Positions 23,658-35,150 of a DNA stretch of 64,000 nt are shown piece by piece. Origin of the DNA: Bicyclus anynana (taxonomy: Eukaryota; Arthropoda; Insecta; Lepidoptera; Nymphalidae); NCBI RefSeq assembly GCF_947172395.1, contig NC_069104.1, positions 6,475,355 to 6,539,354 on the forward strand. Direction: 5' to 3'. The first letter of the stretch is position 1, and each line of letters opens with the position of its first letter. The position numbers and the translations under genes were made by a program. The notes beneath the pieces are model-generated. The model was given only the letters and a program-made list of their open reading frames with translations. It was not told where the DNA came from and searched no databases.

Positions 23658-25256
23658 ACTACATTACTTAATTAGACCGAACATGCTAAGATACAAAGCT
23701 AGCTACTATTAAACATATTTGTGAATTATTCAAATAAAAGCAATTGCACTAGAAGCGTTGCGTAGTTTCGATCTGCGGTCTAAAACGTTGAATTGACCCA
23801 TTGTGGCTTGGCTAGCCTCAGCTTGGAGCTTCCAGAATATTCCAAGTCATAAACTGCGACACCGCATGGGCTTAAACGACTGTTGTCTCCATACCGGAAC
23901 ACACATCAATACGACCAAAATCCTGTCCTGGAGATTCAATTCACACGAGTGACACAATGAATAACTCACGCTATAACAAATCTACGAAAGAAGTATTAAT
24001 AGATCAGCGTTGCAGGCGTCCCGATTTTAAAAGCAAAATTAAATTTCCCGCGCGGGACAGGCTCTTTTCGGGACTAACTCGACATAGCGTGCACTGCGTG
24101 CTGAGTACTGAGAAAGCGCGGGTGGATGGCACACTCACTTCTCACTATTGTTTGAAACGCCATCATTTTTGGTTTTATTTCTGTTTTTTTTATGCAGAAG
24201 ACGAATAAGACTCAACTATTTAACTATATGGCATATCTGATTTAAAATATCACATTTTTTATAAATGTACATTATATGGATATTTTTACGTAAACGTAAT
24301 TTGAACTCAAATAAAAAGATAAATATTCAAAAACTTTGATTTAATACTTAAGAATCGATTTTTCATAAATAGATGAACGAATAGATAGAATATAGTAACG
24401 ACAGCGTTACGTTTTTTTGTGCGCACCTTTCACTTTTCAGGCGTAGGTATTAAGACGTACATAGTGTATGCTGCGGGGCAACTTACACCTATTTAGACAG
24501 TCGATCTGAAAGAGTAAACTCCATTCGTGCGTCGGAGCTGACGAACACTTTTATTTTTTACTCTAAATACTCCTACATCCCAATGCAATAATGGATATAT
24601 TTCTACCGTAGATTTATTATTAAGAGTACGCAAACAAGCATATTTTTAATGAGTATTTTCTTGACGCTAAACTTCGCGAAATACCATACCCTTTTACACA
24701 CTTCTACTAAAAATGTATAAGATTTTATTGAAAAAAAATATTAAAGTGCTTTGTTTTTTTAATAAAATCATCGAAATTTTGTTCCATTAAATATTTGAGA
24801 ACGCCCAAAACACTGCGTAAACGAAAATGTAATTAAGATTTCCTCTTACATAAATGTTTTTGATTCAATATCCATAGATGCTAAACGAACTCTATGTACA
24901 TACTTTGTAGATCAAAGAAAATAAAAATATACCCATTTCAAGCACCCGTAAAGAGCTTTAAAAACATCTGAAATTAGAATGAAGATTAATCTAACCGACC
25001 TACTTCGGAGAAACATTTATCCGTGCATTTATTACTCTTAATTCCTCTTACCTAGTTCCTTCCTTGTTTGGCTTTAGCATCAGGTGTGTAAGAAGGAGTG
25101 AGACGGAGATAGTAGTTGAGTCGTTGAGTCAGTGTTTTAATGCTGAGTCATTTGCTCTTGTCAATGATTCAACGTAGCTGATTGTTCCGGCTCATCGAGT
25201 TTGTCTTTGGATTCTAAGCTTGAGATTTTTAATTCACTGGTTATTTATCTAAAGAC
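23658..25256. other. Gap with one dispersed repeat
   Basis: 23740-24180 is GC-richer (TTTCCCGCGCGGGACAGG near 24042) with a frame at 23957-24208 that matches nothing known. Positions 24398-24552 are a repeat copy listed separately. The remainder is AT-rich. Confidence 0.45.
24398..24552 (+). repeat. Dispersed repeat GACAGCGTTACG, copy 1
   Basis: Shares GACAGCGTTACGTTTT, GACGTACATAGTGTAT and AGACAGTCGATCTGAAAGAG with 29946-30116 in the same order and orientation, about 5.5 kb apart. No termini recognised. Confidence 0.75.
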
Positions 25257-25449
25257 TATTTGACGCCGCGCGGTTTCAGCCCAGTGGTTCCCGTTCCCGT
25301 AGGAATACAGGGATAATAAATAGCCTGTAGCCTTCCTCGGTAAATGGGCTATCTAACATTGAAAGAATTTTTCAAATCGGACCAGTAGTTCCTGAGATTA
25401 GCGCCTTCAAACAAACAAACTCTTCAGCTTTATAATATTAGTAGGTATA
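25257..25449 (-). mobile_element. Helitron group B copy
   Basis: Minus strand: head TACCTACTAATATTATAAAG with CTGAAGAGTTTG, middle GGAACTACTGGTCCGATTTG, end GCGCGGCGTCAAATAG, a mutated CAGCTAG terminus. Confidence 0.85.
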
Positions 25450-25617
25450 GATGTACTTAATCGATGTCATCAATTGTAAAATTAAATTTGTTAATTTATA
25501 AAAATAGCAATGTTCTATTTTTAGAAATTAGAACTGAAGGTAGAAATGTTAAAATTATGTATTGTTTTTTTTAATGTTATTCAAAATATATTAACTATTT
25601 CTAATTTCTAATTATTC

Positions 25618-25656
25618 TAAGCCTATTAATCAAATTTATTTTGATTAATAGGCTTA
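25618..25656. repeat. Perfect 17-bp-arm hairpin
   Basis: TAAGCCTATTAATCAAA (25618-25634), a 5-base loop, and its exact complement (25640-25656). No flanking duplication seen. Possibly the core of a small foldback element. Confidence 0.9.
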
Positions 25657-25802
25657 TAATAGAATGTGGTCTGCCTATTTCCACTTAAGGCGAAGTACAT
25701 GTTGAGCAGCATCTTTTGCTTGGGTTCTTTTTCTAATGGCATCGTTTTTGACTCTGTCCCTTAATTTCAGTTTCAAAAAACTGTTAGCCTGGGGCTGTAA
25801 AG

Positions 25803-26400
25803 GTACATTGTGACTGCATTAGGACGGGAAAAAACAAGAAATGTTCGTGTCTAAGCCACTTAAGAAGCAGAAAGCAGTTGTAGAAAAAGTTCGCTTAGTT
25901 GGTCATGTTCAATCATGTTTACGATTGATAATCCTCTGTTTGCTTTAATAAATTTCAAAATCTCATCTTACAGATCATATAGATATTTTATAAAGCGGAA
26001 CGTTCAACTAAATATCTGTTTCACCGACCGATCGTTTGTATTCCAGGCCGCTACACACACGATCCACGGACAACCTGTTCAAAAAATTAAAAAAGAAAAA
26101 CCACATTTTGACTGCATTAGAACGGAAAAAATAAGAAATGTTCGTGTCTAATCCACTAAAGAAGCAAAAAGCATTTGTAGAAAAAGTTCGCTTAGTTAGC
26201 GATAAATTTCGCTTAGTTGGTCATGTTCATGTTCAATCATGTTTACGATTGATAATCTTTCTTGCATAAATAAATTATCTCATAGATATTTTATAAAGCA
26301 GAACGTTCAACTAAATATCTGTTTCACCGACCGATCGCTTGTCTTCCAGCCCGCTACACGATCCACGATCCAAACTCGTGTACAACATGTTCAAGAACAT
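25803..26400. repeat. Tandem duplication, two units of about 298 bp
   Basis: TGACTGCATTAGGACGG at 25811 and TGACTGCATTAGAACGG at 26109 begin the aligned parts. Later matches include GTAGAAAAAGTTCGCTTAG, ATCATGTTTACGATTGATAA and GTTCAACTAAATATCTGTTT. The second unit carries a small internal repeat (TTCGCTTAGTTGGTC doubled). Short frames in both units are related but stop quickly; I see no gene. Confidence 0.9.
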
Positions 26401-26514
26401 GTCTTAGCGGTTATCTGTTACGACTTAAGGCGAAGACTGGTACACACTTGAGAAATAGACTATGCATTCGACAAAATCTCTTTGTTTTACTTATAAGCTT
26501 TTATTTAGAACATT

Positions 26515-26818
26515 CATTCATCATCATTATCAACCCAGATAATGTTCCAAATCATTATTTCAGAATGAGAGGGGTTATGCCCAATGGTCTACCACGCTGG
26601 CCCAATGCGGATTGGCAGACTTTTCACACGTAGAGAATTTAGAAAATTCTCAGATATGCAGGTTTGCTCACGATGTTTTTCCTTCACCGTTTAAGACACG
26701 ATATATTTAATTTCTCAAAATGCACACATCTGAAAAGTTGGAGGTGCATGCTCGGATTCGAACCCACCCCCTACGGAATCGGAGGCAGAGGTCACATCCA
26801 CTGGGCTATCACGACTCC
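26515..26818 (-). mobile_element. SINE-1, near full length
   Basis: Minus strand, 5' to 3': tRNA-like head GTCGTGATAGCCCAGTGG (A box), GGGTTCGAATCC (B box), the central GAAGGAAAAACATCGTGAGC, GCCAATCCGCATTGGGCC, and a TTGATAATGATGATG-type tail. This is an RNA polymerase III-promoter SINE of tRNA origin, dependent on a LINE for movement. Confidence 0.9.
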
Positions 26819-27599
26819 TTTAGGATCATTAATTATTTAACTATTAATAATAGTTTGGTCAGTAGTTTGTTAGGCAACGTATTCATCAGCAAACCAAAAA
26901 CCGACCATTTTGGGTACAGTCACAAAAAAATCCTTTATTTTACCATAGATATTAATCACCAAAAATAAATAGATTTTACAGTTGATGTTTGTTAAAATCG
27001 TGCATTTTATAAAGTAGCCCATATCTTGATTATGCAACTGTCAATCGCACTGAAATTAAACCATTCTAAGACTGATATTATTATTTGATAAACGAAACTA
27101 ATTTGGACATGGTAACGGTTCATTCATCAAATCTGGGCCCAGCAATGTATGAAAATGAATGGTCAGTCTCCTATGATTTAAAACACTTTTCACCCAAAAA
27201 CAGATAGGTGAAGGTCGTTTCTAATTCGGATTTTAGACTAAAACAAAGCATAGTAGTTCGCATTTGTAAATTCTAATTCACGCCTCGTATTGAACAAGGT
27301 CAGCTTTAGATAGGAGCTTTGTGTTTGTTTATTAATTTAATTAAGTTACAAGTTAAATTTACGTTCAATTATCATGGATGATGGCAGCTTGGACTGTAAA
27401 AGCGTTTGTAGTCAAATATTTAATTTCACTCCTAGCACAGTATTTTAGTATTATATTATAATAGTTGGAGGGCAACAGGAAACAAAACATTACATATCTA
27501 ATGTCTTCATTATCATGATAATGATCAAGATAAAGATGATGATGATGATGATGAATGTCTTCTTAAATAAATCAAATATATATGGCTATCAATACATAT
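26819..27599. other. Gap, nothing recognised
   Basis: AT-rich; a (GAT)n microsatellite lies at 27536-27556 just upstream of the next SINE. No gene. Confidence 0.5.
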
Positions 27600-27903
27600 A
27601 CCCTTTCGTCGATATCAACCCATATACAGCTCATTGCTGAGCTCGAGTCTCCTCTCAGAATGAGAGGGGTTAGGCCAATAGTCCACCACGCTAGCCCAAT
27701 GCGGATTGGCAGACTACACACACGCAGAGAATTAAGATATTCTCTGGCGTGCAGGTTTCCTTCACCGTTTGAGACATGTGATATTTAATTTCTTAAAATG
27801 CACACAACTGAAAAGTTGGAGGTGAATGCCCCGGACCGGATCCGAACCCACACCCTCCGGAATTGGAGGCAGAGATCATATCCACTGGGCTATCACGTCT
27901 CTC
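27600..27903 (-). mobile_element. SINE-1, near full length
   Basis: Minus strand copy with both pol III boxes: GATAGCCCAGTGGATATGAT and GGGTTCGGATCC (B box, one change). Ends at GAGCTCAGCAATGAGCTGTA and TATGGGTTGATATCG. Very similar to 26515-26818, about 1.1 kb away in the same orientation. Confidence 0.9.
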
Positions 27904-29945
27904 ATTATATTCTCATATTACCCTTACCTTAATATATTAATATTATTATATTCTTTCGCTTGACTACAATCTGCCTAACAAAAGCCTAGATGAAGCAACT
28001 ATGTTTCTGAAACACATATTTAGAAGCTACATAGCCTAACTTACACAATAACTGTGCTATTAAATATAGCATTTCAGGTCGAACTCATTACCTCCTTTTT
28101 TCTGTCGGTTAATAAGTATGTAGGCTTTTAAACTAAAGCCCTAAGAAAACAAGTAATTTATGTACAACACCCTCATTCACCAGCCCAACACTATCCCGTT
28201 AACATTATTGGGGGCACAACTAAACTCATAATCGAATTACCATCACTTGGTGTTAACAACCTGTTAAAACTGACACACGATTTTGACACTTACATGCAAA
28301 CAATAGAGCGTATAATGGCCTGTATCATGACTACATTATAATGTGGTATGTTGTATGACGTATCCATAGGTTAGAGATAATACAGTTCAGAATTATGAGT
28401 GAGCGAGATTAGTACATTAATGTTTGATTCTATACACAATGACGACAATGTTCTCAAAAGATAAGTCGCACCACAGGTCTCGGTGCAAATGTTATTTATA
28501 AATAATATTAATTAATTTTGATGTTTCTATTTTAAATATTTTATTATTGAAGTATAGAGAGTACTAGCTGATGGTCGGAATGGTAATTTAGAAACGTTAT
28601 TAGATTTGTTTAATATACATTTAATAACATGTATTTATTGTTAAGTACTCAGTTTAACACCTTTACTTAACAATATCATTAAGTTTCGGAGGTTTCCAAA
28701 AATGCCTGTGATTAATTACTAAAATTACTTTATTATTGTTTTCATATTTATTTAGATATTTTACGATCCTTATTCGAACATGATTTTCTTTTTATTGTTC
28801 GCTGTAAAGTGGGTATATCGTAATTCGTAGCTTATAGTTAGTAGTGTAATAATGCCGTACTGTATGGTTGCTAATCAATGGCTTATAGTACACGACTTCT
28901 GTTTACTCTCATGCCTTTCATAAGAGCAGGAATTGCGTTTTATTACGGCTATGGTTAGGAGTTTCCGTTACTCCTATATAGTATTGGCTTTTTTCTTTAA
29001 CAGTCAAATACTTCTATCAATCAAAGTGTTTTTGGAGATATATCCAATATCACGTTTTTCTTTATCGTGAGCTACATGAAGTTTATACCTGCTACGCTAT
29101 AATATTGCTGTGGGCTTGGTTATGTTTGACGTTTTCAACAATAATAGGAATCAGGTGTTAATGATAATTTAACATAACCTTCGGGTCAACATTCTCTACG
29201 CCACGGAAGAGTTACTGTATCAAATTACTTCTTACTTGGTGTAGTGTTTGTGTCTGCTAAATATATATACACTAGTAGTTGGAGAAAGCAATTAGCGGTC
29301 AGTGTCATCGAGCGATGGAGGACGTGTGCTGATGGCCATAATTTACTTCAATTACAGTAAGGACCAGGTCAATACACTTGGAAAATATCCAAAGTAAAAG
29401 ACCAGTAACATGACCCAAAGAAATCTAATGAACTGAACTGAGGTAGTAAGGCTAACTTGTAAAGAATTTAAAAAAAAATACCGTTACTTGTAATAAAATG
29501 AAATAAGGAAATGTTTAAAAGAATAAAGCATAGGAAACACAAAGGCGAACTATATTCGCCTTGGCTAACCACTAGGCTATTCAAATGTGCAAGTCAATAT
29601 TTGCAGCTGATTTAACCCTGCCTGGAAGCTGAATAAGTACGGCGAACCACCGAACCGCACTCCAGTTTGTTTGCTGATGGTTATCAAAGGATACTGCGAT
29701 ATCTTTGTATCACATTCTCTAATAAGTCGTTTTTAAGAGCGGAATTGTTAAAAGCATTTGACATATTACATCTCATAATTTTATTCACTTAAGTATTTAT
29801 ATAGCCTAGCCTAGTTGCATCAGTTGTTATATGGCTTCGAATTACGAGGTGAGAGGTGTGGGGTCTACTCCATAAGAACCGATTTTTCATATATAGCCCT
29901 CGATATGAAAAATATATGGGCAGTAAAATTCAATGAACAGCGTTA
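27904..29945. other. Long AT-rich gap
   Basis: The only recognisable item is a SINE-2 3' tail at 29452-29479 (GGCTAACTTGTAAAGAATTT followed by A). No coding or RNA genes found. Confidence 0.5.
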
Positions 29946-30116
29946 ATGAATGACAGCGTTACGTTTTCTGTGCGCAACCTATTCTGAGCACCTTTCACTT
30001 TTCATGCGTAAATATTGAGACGTACATAGTGTATACTGCGGGTCAACATACAGCTATTTAGACAGTCGATCTGAAAGAGTAAACTCTATTCGGATGTCGA
30101 AGCTGACACACTTTTG
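29946..30116 (+). repeat. Dispersed repeat GACAGCGTTACG, copy 2
   Basis: Second copy of the repeat at 24398-24552, followed directly by a LINE 3' fragment. It might be an upstream part of that element. Confidence 0.7.
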
Positions 30117-30405
30117 TCTTATGAAATTCCAAGTTTTTCATCTTAAAGTTAGAAATTGGTGACGTTTCACTCCCCAAGCATTGGAAGTCACAAATCAGAG
30201 CTAATATCCGTGCTCGAGATGAAACTGCTAAGAGGTGGAATGCCCTTCCAGCGTCTGCGTTTCCTGACACATACAATTTGAGCACCTTTAAGGCAAGAGT
30301 GAATAGGCATCTTCTAGGCAAGCGCGCTCAATCTTAGACCTTATGATTGCTTTCCATCAGGCATGATTGTAGTTAAGCGCAAACCTATACTACATAAAAA
30401 AGGCC
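30117..30405 (+). pseudogene. LINE reverse transcriptase C-terminus and 3' UTR
   Basis: Plus-strand reading gives ETAKRWNALPASAFPDTYNL followed by STFKARVNRHLLG and KRAQS before a stop at about 30335. The WN-LP-F and FK-RVN-HLLG pattern is the C-terminal end of Jockey/CR1-type non-LTR reverse transcriptases in insects. The 3' UTR (CATGATTGTAGTTAAGCGCA) ends in A-rich sequence. 5'-truncated; upstream frames are broken. Relatives are at 45955-46262 and 61650-61742. Confidence 0.7.
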
Positions 30406-30898
30406 TTGAGAGACAGAGGTACAGATGGTCAGACGAACAGACAGATTAATAAAACAGAGTGTTCGTATAAAGGTTCCGTTTGTTACTTTTTACGGAACCC
30501 TAAAAATGAGTAGGTACTGGTAAGCGTGCTTTTAGTTACAGTTTTTAATACAGTTATCAGATTTCTTTTTATGTTGCAATACTAAAGATTGACTTGCAAA
30601 TATGTGTCACTCTACGTAACGATGTGTCATCAACCCACAGTAGTGTTTGAATCATGATTCACGATTTCTATGTTAGTGTAAAAGTCCGTACACTGGTAAA
30701 TCTTAAGATTTACCGACATGAGTTAGTAAATGTAAGGATTCGAAAAATGGGAGGTTTTTTCGGACCATACCATCATAAATTTGTACATGCTAGGTTTTAC
30801 ACAAAAGCACATTTTTAAGTAACAACATATCTTGATGATAGAAAAGCAACATTTACCCCAGATAAGCCTAATAAGCCAATAAGATAATAAACATAGGA

Positions 30899-31062
30899 CT
30901 AGCTGACGCCGTGCGGATTCACCTGCGTGGTTCCCGTTCCCGTAGGAATACGGATATATATAGCCTATAGCTTCCTCGATAAATGGGCTATCTAACACTG
31001 ACATTTCAAATCGATTAGCGCGTTCAACCAAACAAACTCTACAGCTTTATAATATTAGTATA
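30899..31062 (-). mobile_element. Helitron group B copy with internal deletions
   Basis: Minus strand: head TACTAATATTATAAAGCTGT, end CACGGCGTCAGCTAG before T. The middle lacks part of the GAACTACTGGTCC block. Confidence 0.85.
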
Positions 31063-31754
31063 GATTTACCAAATAAATGGGAAAACTGATCAGACTTTTA
31101 CCATTAAGAGTTGGTAAATTTTAGGTTATACTGGAAAATCTGGGGATCTACCTTAGTTCGGACTTTTACAGTAACATAAACAATAATACAAGTATTGTGT
31201 GACCAACTGCTACTAAGTCAAGGACATCGCGTTTAACGGAATGCAAGCTGAGTTATATTAGTTAAGTCATTTCACAAAGCATGTACGAGTAGGTATAGTA
31301 AGAAAATCCAAGTTAAAAAATAGTTTTCTTGACTAAATCAACGCAGTTAAATCTAGGAAGATGATATTTTATGTAGATTTATTGGAGCTTATAATAAAGG
31401 ATGTCTAGAAATGCTAACATTAAGGAGCGAAGATGAAAAACTGTGTAATAAAAGTCTTTGTTCTTTGATTTAAATTACAGCTTCTGAGCATAAATAAATA
31501 ATGACGCGTTTCAGGTTTAGGTTTTTGTATATTCTTTTTATTCTAGGCGTCGGTTTAATGCCTTTACCTAGCCTACAGAGTCACTCAATCTTACAAATTG
31601 CAACATAATTATAATATAGCTGCAAAATATTTAAAGCATAAACAACAATTTCAGTTTCAAATTTAATAAATTAAACTTGATTTGACGTCACAATAAGTAT
31701 ATTTGACTTATTGTGACATAATGGGTGGGTTGGATATTATGGGTTTTAACAGCA
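31063..31754. other. AT-rich gap with one hairpin
   Basis: A 12-bp perfect hairpin lies at 31687-31717 (GTCACAATAAGT and its complement around a 7-base loop). Nothing else recognised. Confidence 0.6.
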
Positions 31755-32039
31755 TAGGCCTTATTCGCACGAGAGATAAAAAAGCGATGCGTTAAAACCC
31801 AGCGTTGGCGCTTTTATTTACTTTTTCAATTTAATTCATGGTCTACATCCAACGCCCAAAATTTAAAATAAAACGCGTGGTGTTTTATAAATGCTGTCGT
31901 GTAGCACGACGCTTTTTTCGAGTGTTTTAAGTGTTGCATTTTCATTTTTGGGTGTTGGAAATAGACCTTCATTTAACTTCATGCTATATTTAAATGCTTT
32001 TTAACGTCTGTTAAAAAACTCTCGTGCGAATGAGGGCTA
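31755..32039. mobile_element. TA-flanked MITE, CTCATTCGCACGA termini, copy 2
   Basis: Left TTATTCGCACGAGAG and right CTCTCGTGCGAATGAG, with TA on both outer sides. It shares the interior AGACCTTCATTTAACTTCAT and the GACGCTTTTTTCGA block with 10185-10477. Non-coding. Confidence 0.85.
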
Positions 32040-32582
32040 AGTATTTTATGTTCTGTGGGTTTTAAAAATACGTTGGTGGTAAATGACGGTTGGTAACATC
32101 TGACCTCGTACTGATCAAGTTAGTATGACGACGCAAAACAATCTTTTATCTTCGAAAATTTTAACCCCAGCGTGACCTGACTCTACATTATTTTGGGCTT
32201 AGATTCCATCCACAGCAAATAAATCATTTCTTATTACGGAATTAATCTCATTACCATTTCCCGGGTATAAGCAATTTATCATTACCATGACCCCACGCGT
32301 GTACGGAATACACAATTTATTTACGGTCATAAATTCAACGCAGCCAGAAATGGTTAGTTTCTGCCTGAGATACTATCTGGACAATCACTTTGTCTTGCGA
32401 CAGTACCGATCTCAGTTGAGGCAGTGGGTTACGTTCTAAATAACGATATTGGCGAGCGTTGGCCAACTATTGACAAATACATTTAGTTAATATCAATACG
32501 TAACTATGTCTACATCCTACATGCATGACCTAGACGAGATAGGGTTGACTGGAACGGGAACTGTTGAGAAATAGAAAGTTCA
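32040..32582. other. Gap, nothing recognised
   Basis: A single GGCGAGCGTTGG phrase at 32452 echoes the repeat at 9985 and 12460. No gene. Confidence 0.5.
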
Positions 32583-32848
32583 CCATTATCAACCCATATT
32601 CGGCTCACTGCTAAGTTCGAGTCTTCTCTCAGAATGAGAGGGGTTAGGCCAGTCCACCACGCTGGCCCAATGCGGATTGGCAGACTTCACACACGCAGAG
32701 AATTAAGGTAATTCTCTTGTATGCAGGTTTCCTCACGATGTTTTTCCTTCACCGTTTTGAGACACGTGATATTTAATTTCTTAAAATTCACACAACTGAA
32801 CCCCGGACCGGATTCAAACCCACACTCTCCGAAATCGGAGGCAGAGGA
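32583..32848 (-). mobile_element. SINE-1 copy, head partly missing
   Basis: Minus-strand SINE-1 with a B-box region GGGTTTGAATCC (one change), the central block, and a GAGCCGAATATGGGTTGATA tail. The first part of the tRNA head is replaced by unrelated sequence and there is a small deletion after the B box. Confidence 0.85.
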
Positions 32849-33068
32849 TAATAGAAATTTAGTTACAGCATTTTATACCTTAAGAATAACTTTCTAATTT
32901 TTATGATCTTTTGAGTTGTTGGAATTGTCTTACCCAATTAAGTGCCAGACAGTTAAGTGTGGTTAAGTCGATAAAAAATATATAATAAAAAACCAATTGC
33001 CCAAATCCATTTTTTACATACTTTGTTGAGTCTGTGACAGTAATGATATTCTTTTACCATCAAATTAA

Positions 33069-33241
33069 TAATCCTATTAGTATGTCTATATAGCAACACA
33101 TGAAAGTTTGAATGGATGTTTGTTACTCTTTCACACAAAAACTACTGAATGTATTTTATGCCCTAGATTATTATTTTTTTTTTTTTTTTAAATTTTACTA
33201 TACAAACGGGAACAGAACGCATATGAAACCGGGGGACGCTA
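33069..33241 (+). mobile_element. Helitron group A fragment, decayed
   Basis: Has a TCCTATTAGTATG-type head, GAAAGTTTGAATGGATGTTT and a GGGAACAGAACGCATATGAA stretch resembling a mutated 3' part. An internal T-run of about 18 lies at 33172-33190. Confidence 0.55.
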
Positions 33242-33242
33242 T

Positions 33243-33433
33243 TCTATACTAATATTATAAAGATTTAAAGTTTGTAAGGTTGTAGGGATAATCTCTGGAT
33301 CTACTAAACCGATTTAGCAAATTCTTTGACCAATAGAAAGCCACAATATTTGTGAGTATCATAGACTATATTTTATCCCCTTATTCCCATTAGAACGAGA
33401 ACTACTAGTACAAACATAACGGGCGTCTGCTAG
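33243..33433 (+). mobile_element. Helitron group C copy
   Basis: TCTATACTAATATTATAAAG start, GGATAATCTCTGGATCTACT middle, GGGCGTCTGCTAG end before T. It begins one base after the preceding fragment, so the two lie head to tail. Confidence 0.85.
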
Positions 33434-33613
33434 TACAAACATAAACGTTTGCACACGGTTGGCGAGCATAAAAATTGCAGCCAAGAAATATTTTCAAATC
33501 AACGCCAACGTGATTTAATCAGAAATGCATTTGCTGTAGGTATCTTTGCACAATCTCAGTCACGGTCAACTCTCAACTAGTTTACTAAACTTGTTAGATA
33601 CGAGATAGTCCTA

Positions 33614-33858
33614 TCCTACTAATATTATAAACGCGAATGTCTCTATGGATGTTTGTTTGGATGTTTGTTACTCTTTAACGCCGCAACTACTGAAGCGATT
33701 TGGCTGAAATTTGGAATGGAAATACATTTTACTGTTGATTAATAATTAGTATACAGGTAAATTGGTCATTGGAGAAGAACATAGGCTACTTTTCTTCCCG
33801 GAAAAATACATGGTTCCACTCCCAATTCCACGCGGACGAAGTCGCGGGCGTCAGCTAG
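33614..33858 (+). mobile_element. Helitron group A, full length
   Basis: TCCTACTAATATTATAAACG start; CTTTAACGCCGCAACTACTG; CACGCGGACGAAGTCGCGGG then CGTCAGCTAG before T. It contains an extra segment of about 45 bp around 33740-33785 relative to the other copies. Confidence 0.9.
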
Positions 33859-33871
33859 TTTTTTTCTAAAA

Positions 33872-33890
33872 CTAGCTGACGCCCGCGTGT
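33872..33890 (-). repeat. Inverted Helitron 3' end stub
   Basis: CTAGCTGACGCCCGCGTG repeats the last bases of the preceding Helitron in inverse orientation after a 13-base spacer. A (TTC)n tract follows at 33896-33915. Confidence 0.8.
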
Positions 33891-33972
33891 AAAATTCTTC
33901 TTCTTCTTCTTCTTTGCAGATAATATTATATCCATTATAGAGAACAGGGAAAGCAGAACGCAGAACAAAAAA

Positions 33973-34293
33973 AAATTTTAATAAAAAAAATTCAACCGAC
34001 TTCCAACTCCAAAAACAACTTTAACTAAAAAGCAAAAAATAACATCCTACCTATGTGCTACCTTCTGATCAGTTTGAAGGCGGTGCCAATCCAGTGATGT
34101 TTTAATTAAATACGTTTAAACTACAAAATTTCTGTGGTTATTTCAGAAACAGCTTTAATTAAAACACGACACTGGCTTGGCACCGCCTTCAAACTGATCA
34201 GAAGGTAGCACATAGGTAGGATGTTATTTTTTGCTTTTTAGTTAAAGTTGTTTTTTGAGTTGGAAGTCGGTTGAATTTTTTTTATTAAAATTT
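33973..34293. repeat. Large palindrome, arms about 138 bp
   Basis: The left arm (33973-34110) and right arm (34156-34293) are near-perfect inverted repeats about 45 bp apart, with matched landmarks ACCGACTTCCAAC and GTTGGAAGTCGGT, and CTACCTTCTGATCAGTTTGA and its complement. The arm ends carry the AACCGACTTCC motif also used by the MITE at 3782. It fits a foldback element or an inverted duplication at the end of a larger element. Confidence 0.9.
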
Positions 34294-35147
34294 TTATTTT
34301 TTTATTTTTAGTGTTAGCATACCCACTGCGTGTGTACAGTCACAACCTATCTAAGTGGAAAGTTCTCATCAATACAAATTTATCAAGTCCAAACACAAGG
34401 TAGCTACTGTGAACCGTCGAGGAGTTCTCTTCACTGTCCCTCGTCTTCATCACCAGACCCTTAATACAGTCACAATCCTTCTAGGTGGAAAGTTCTCATC
34501 AATACAAATTTATCAAGTCCAAACACAAGGTAGCTACTGTGAACCGTCGAGGAGTTCTCTTCACTGTCCCTCGTCTTCATCACCAGACCCTTAATACAGT
34601 CACAATCCTTCTAGGTGGAAAGTTCTCATCAATACAAATTTATCAAGTCCAAACACAAGGTAGCTACTGTGAACCGTCGAGGAGTTCTCTTCACTGTCCC
34701 TCGTCTTCATCACCAGACCCTTAATACAGTCACAACCCATATAGGTGGAAAGTACTCATCAATACAAATTAATCAAGCCCAAACAAAAGGTGACTGCTGT
34801 AAATCCTTGACGAGTTCCATCGTCTGTGTTTCGGCTCCATCATCAGACTAACTCCAAACCTTCATAAAGTTGTAGAGATATGAAATACCTTATGGAAACA
34901 CTAACAAACGTACTAGCCGTCTCTACAACTTTCGAAAGTTCCCCTCAATTTCTCCAGGATTCCATCATCAGATCCTGACATGAAAAAAATGGGACCACCC
35001 TGGAAGTAAACCCTACAAAACAAAAAAAGAATTTTCAAAATCGGTCCATAATTGACGGAATTATCGCTGGACATACATAAAAAAAAAAAAAAAAAAAACA
35101 TACATACAGCCGAACGTAGAACCTCCTCCTTTTTGGAAGTCGGTTAA
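33991..35147. mobile_element. Candidate composite element with AACCGACTTCC ends
   Basis: AACCGACTTCC at the left (33994) and GGAAGTCGGTT at the right (ending 35146) are inverse. Between them lie the palindrome, a 130-bp minisatellite, an A-run of about 20 (35078-35097) and AACCTCCTCCTTTTTGGAAG at the right end. No transposase is present. Whether this is one element or two adjacent ones cannot be settled here. Confidence 0.45.
34331..34852 (+). repeat. Minisatellite, 4 units of 130 bp
   Basis: AAAGTTCTCATCAATACAAA recurs at 34359, 34489 and 34619, exactly 130 bp apart. Units 1-3 are almost identical; unit 4 (from about 34722) is diverged (AAAGTACTCATCAATACAAA). Open frames of about 79 codons arise from the repeat period and are not considered coding. 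Confidence 0.95.
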
Positions 35148-35150
35148 CTA

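Noticed and set aside
34355..34851. Three nearly identical open frames of 78-79 codons
   Set aside because: They arise from a 130-bp tandem repeat; 130 is not a multiple of three, each frame crosses a unit border, and there is no known domain.
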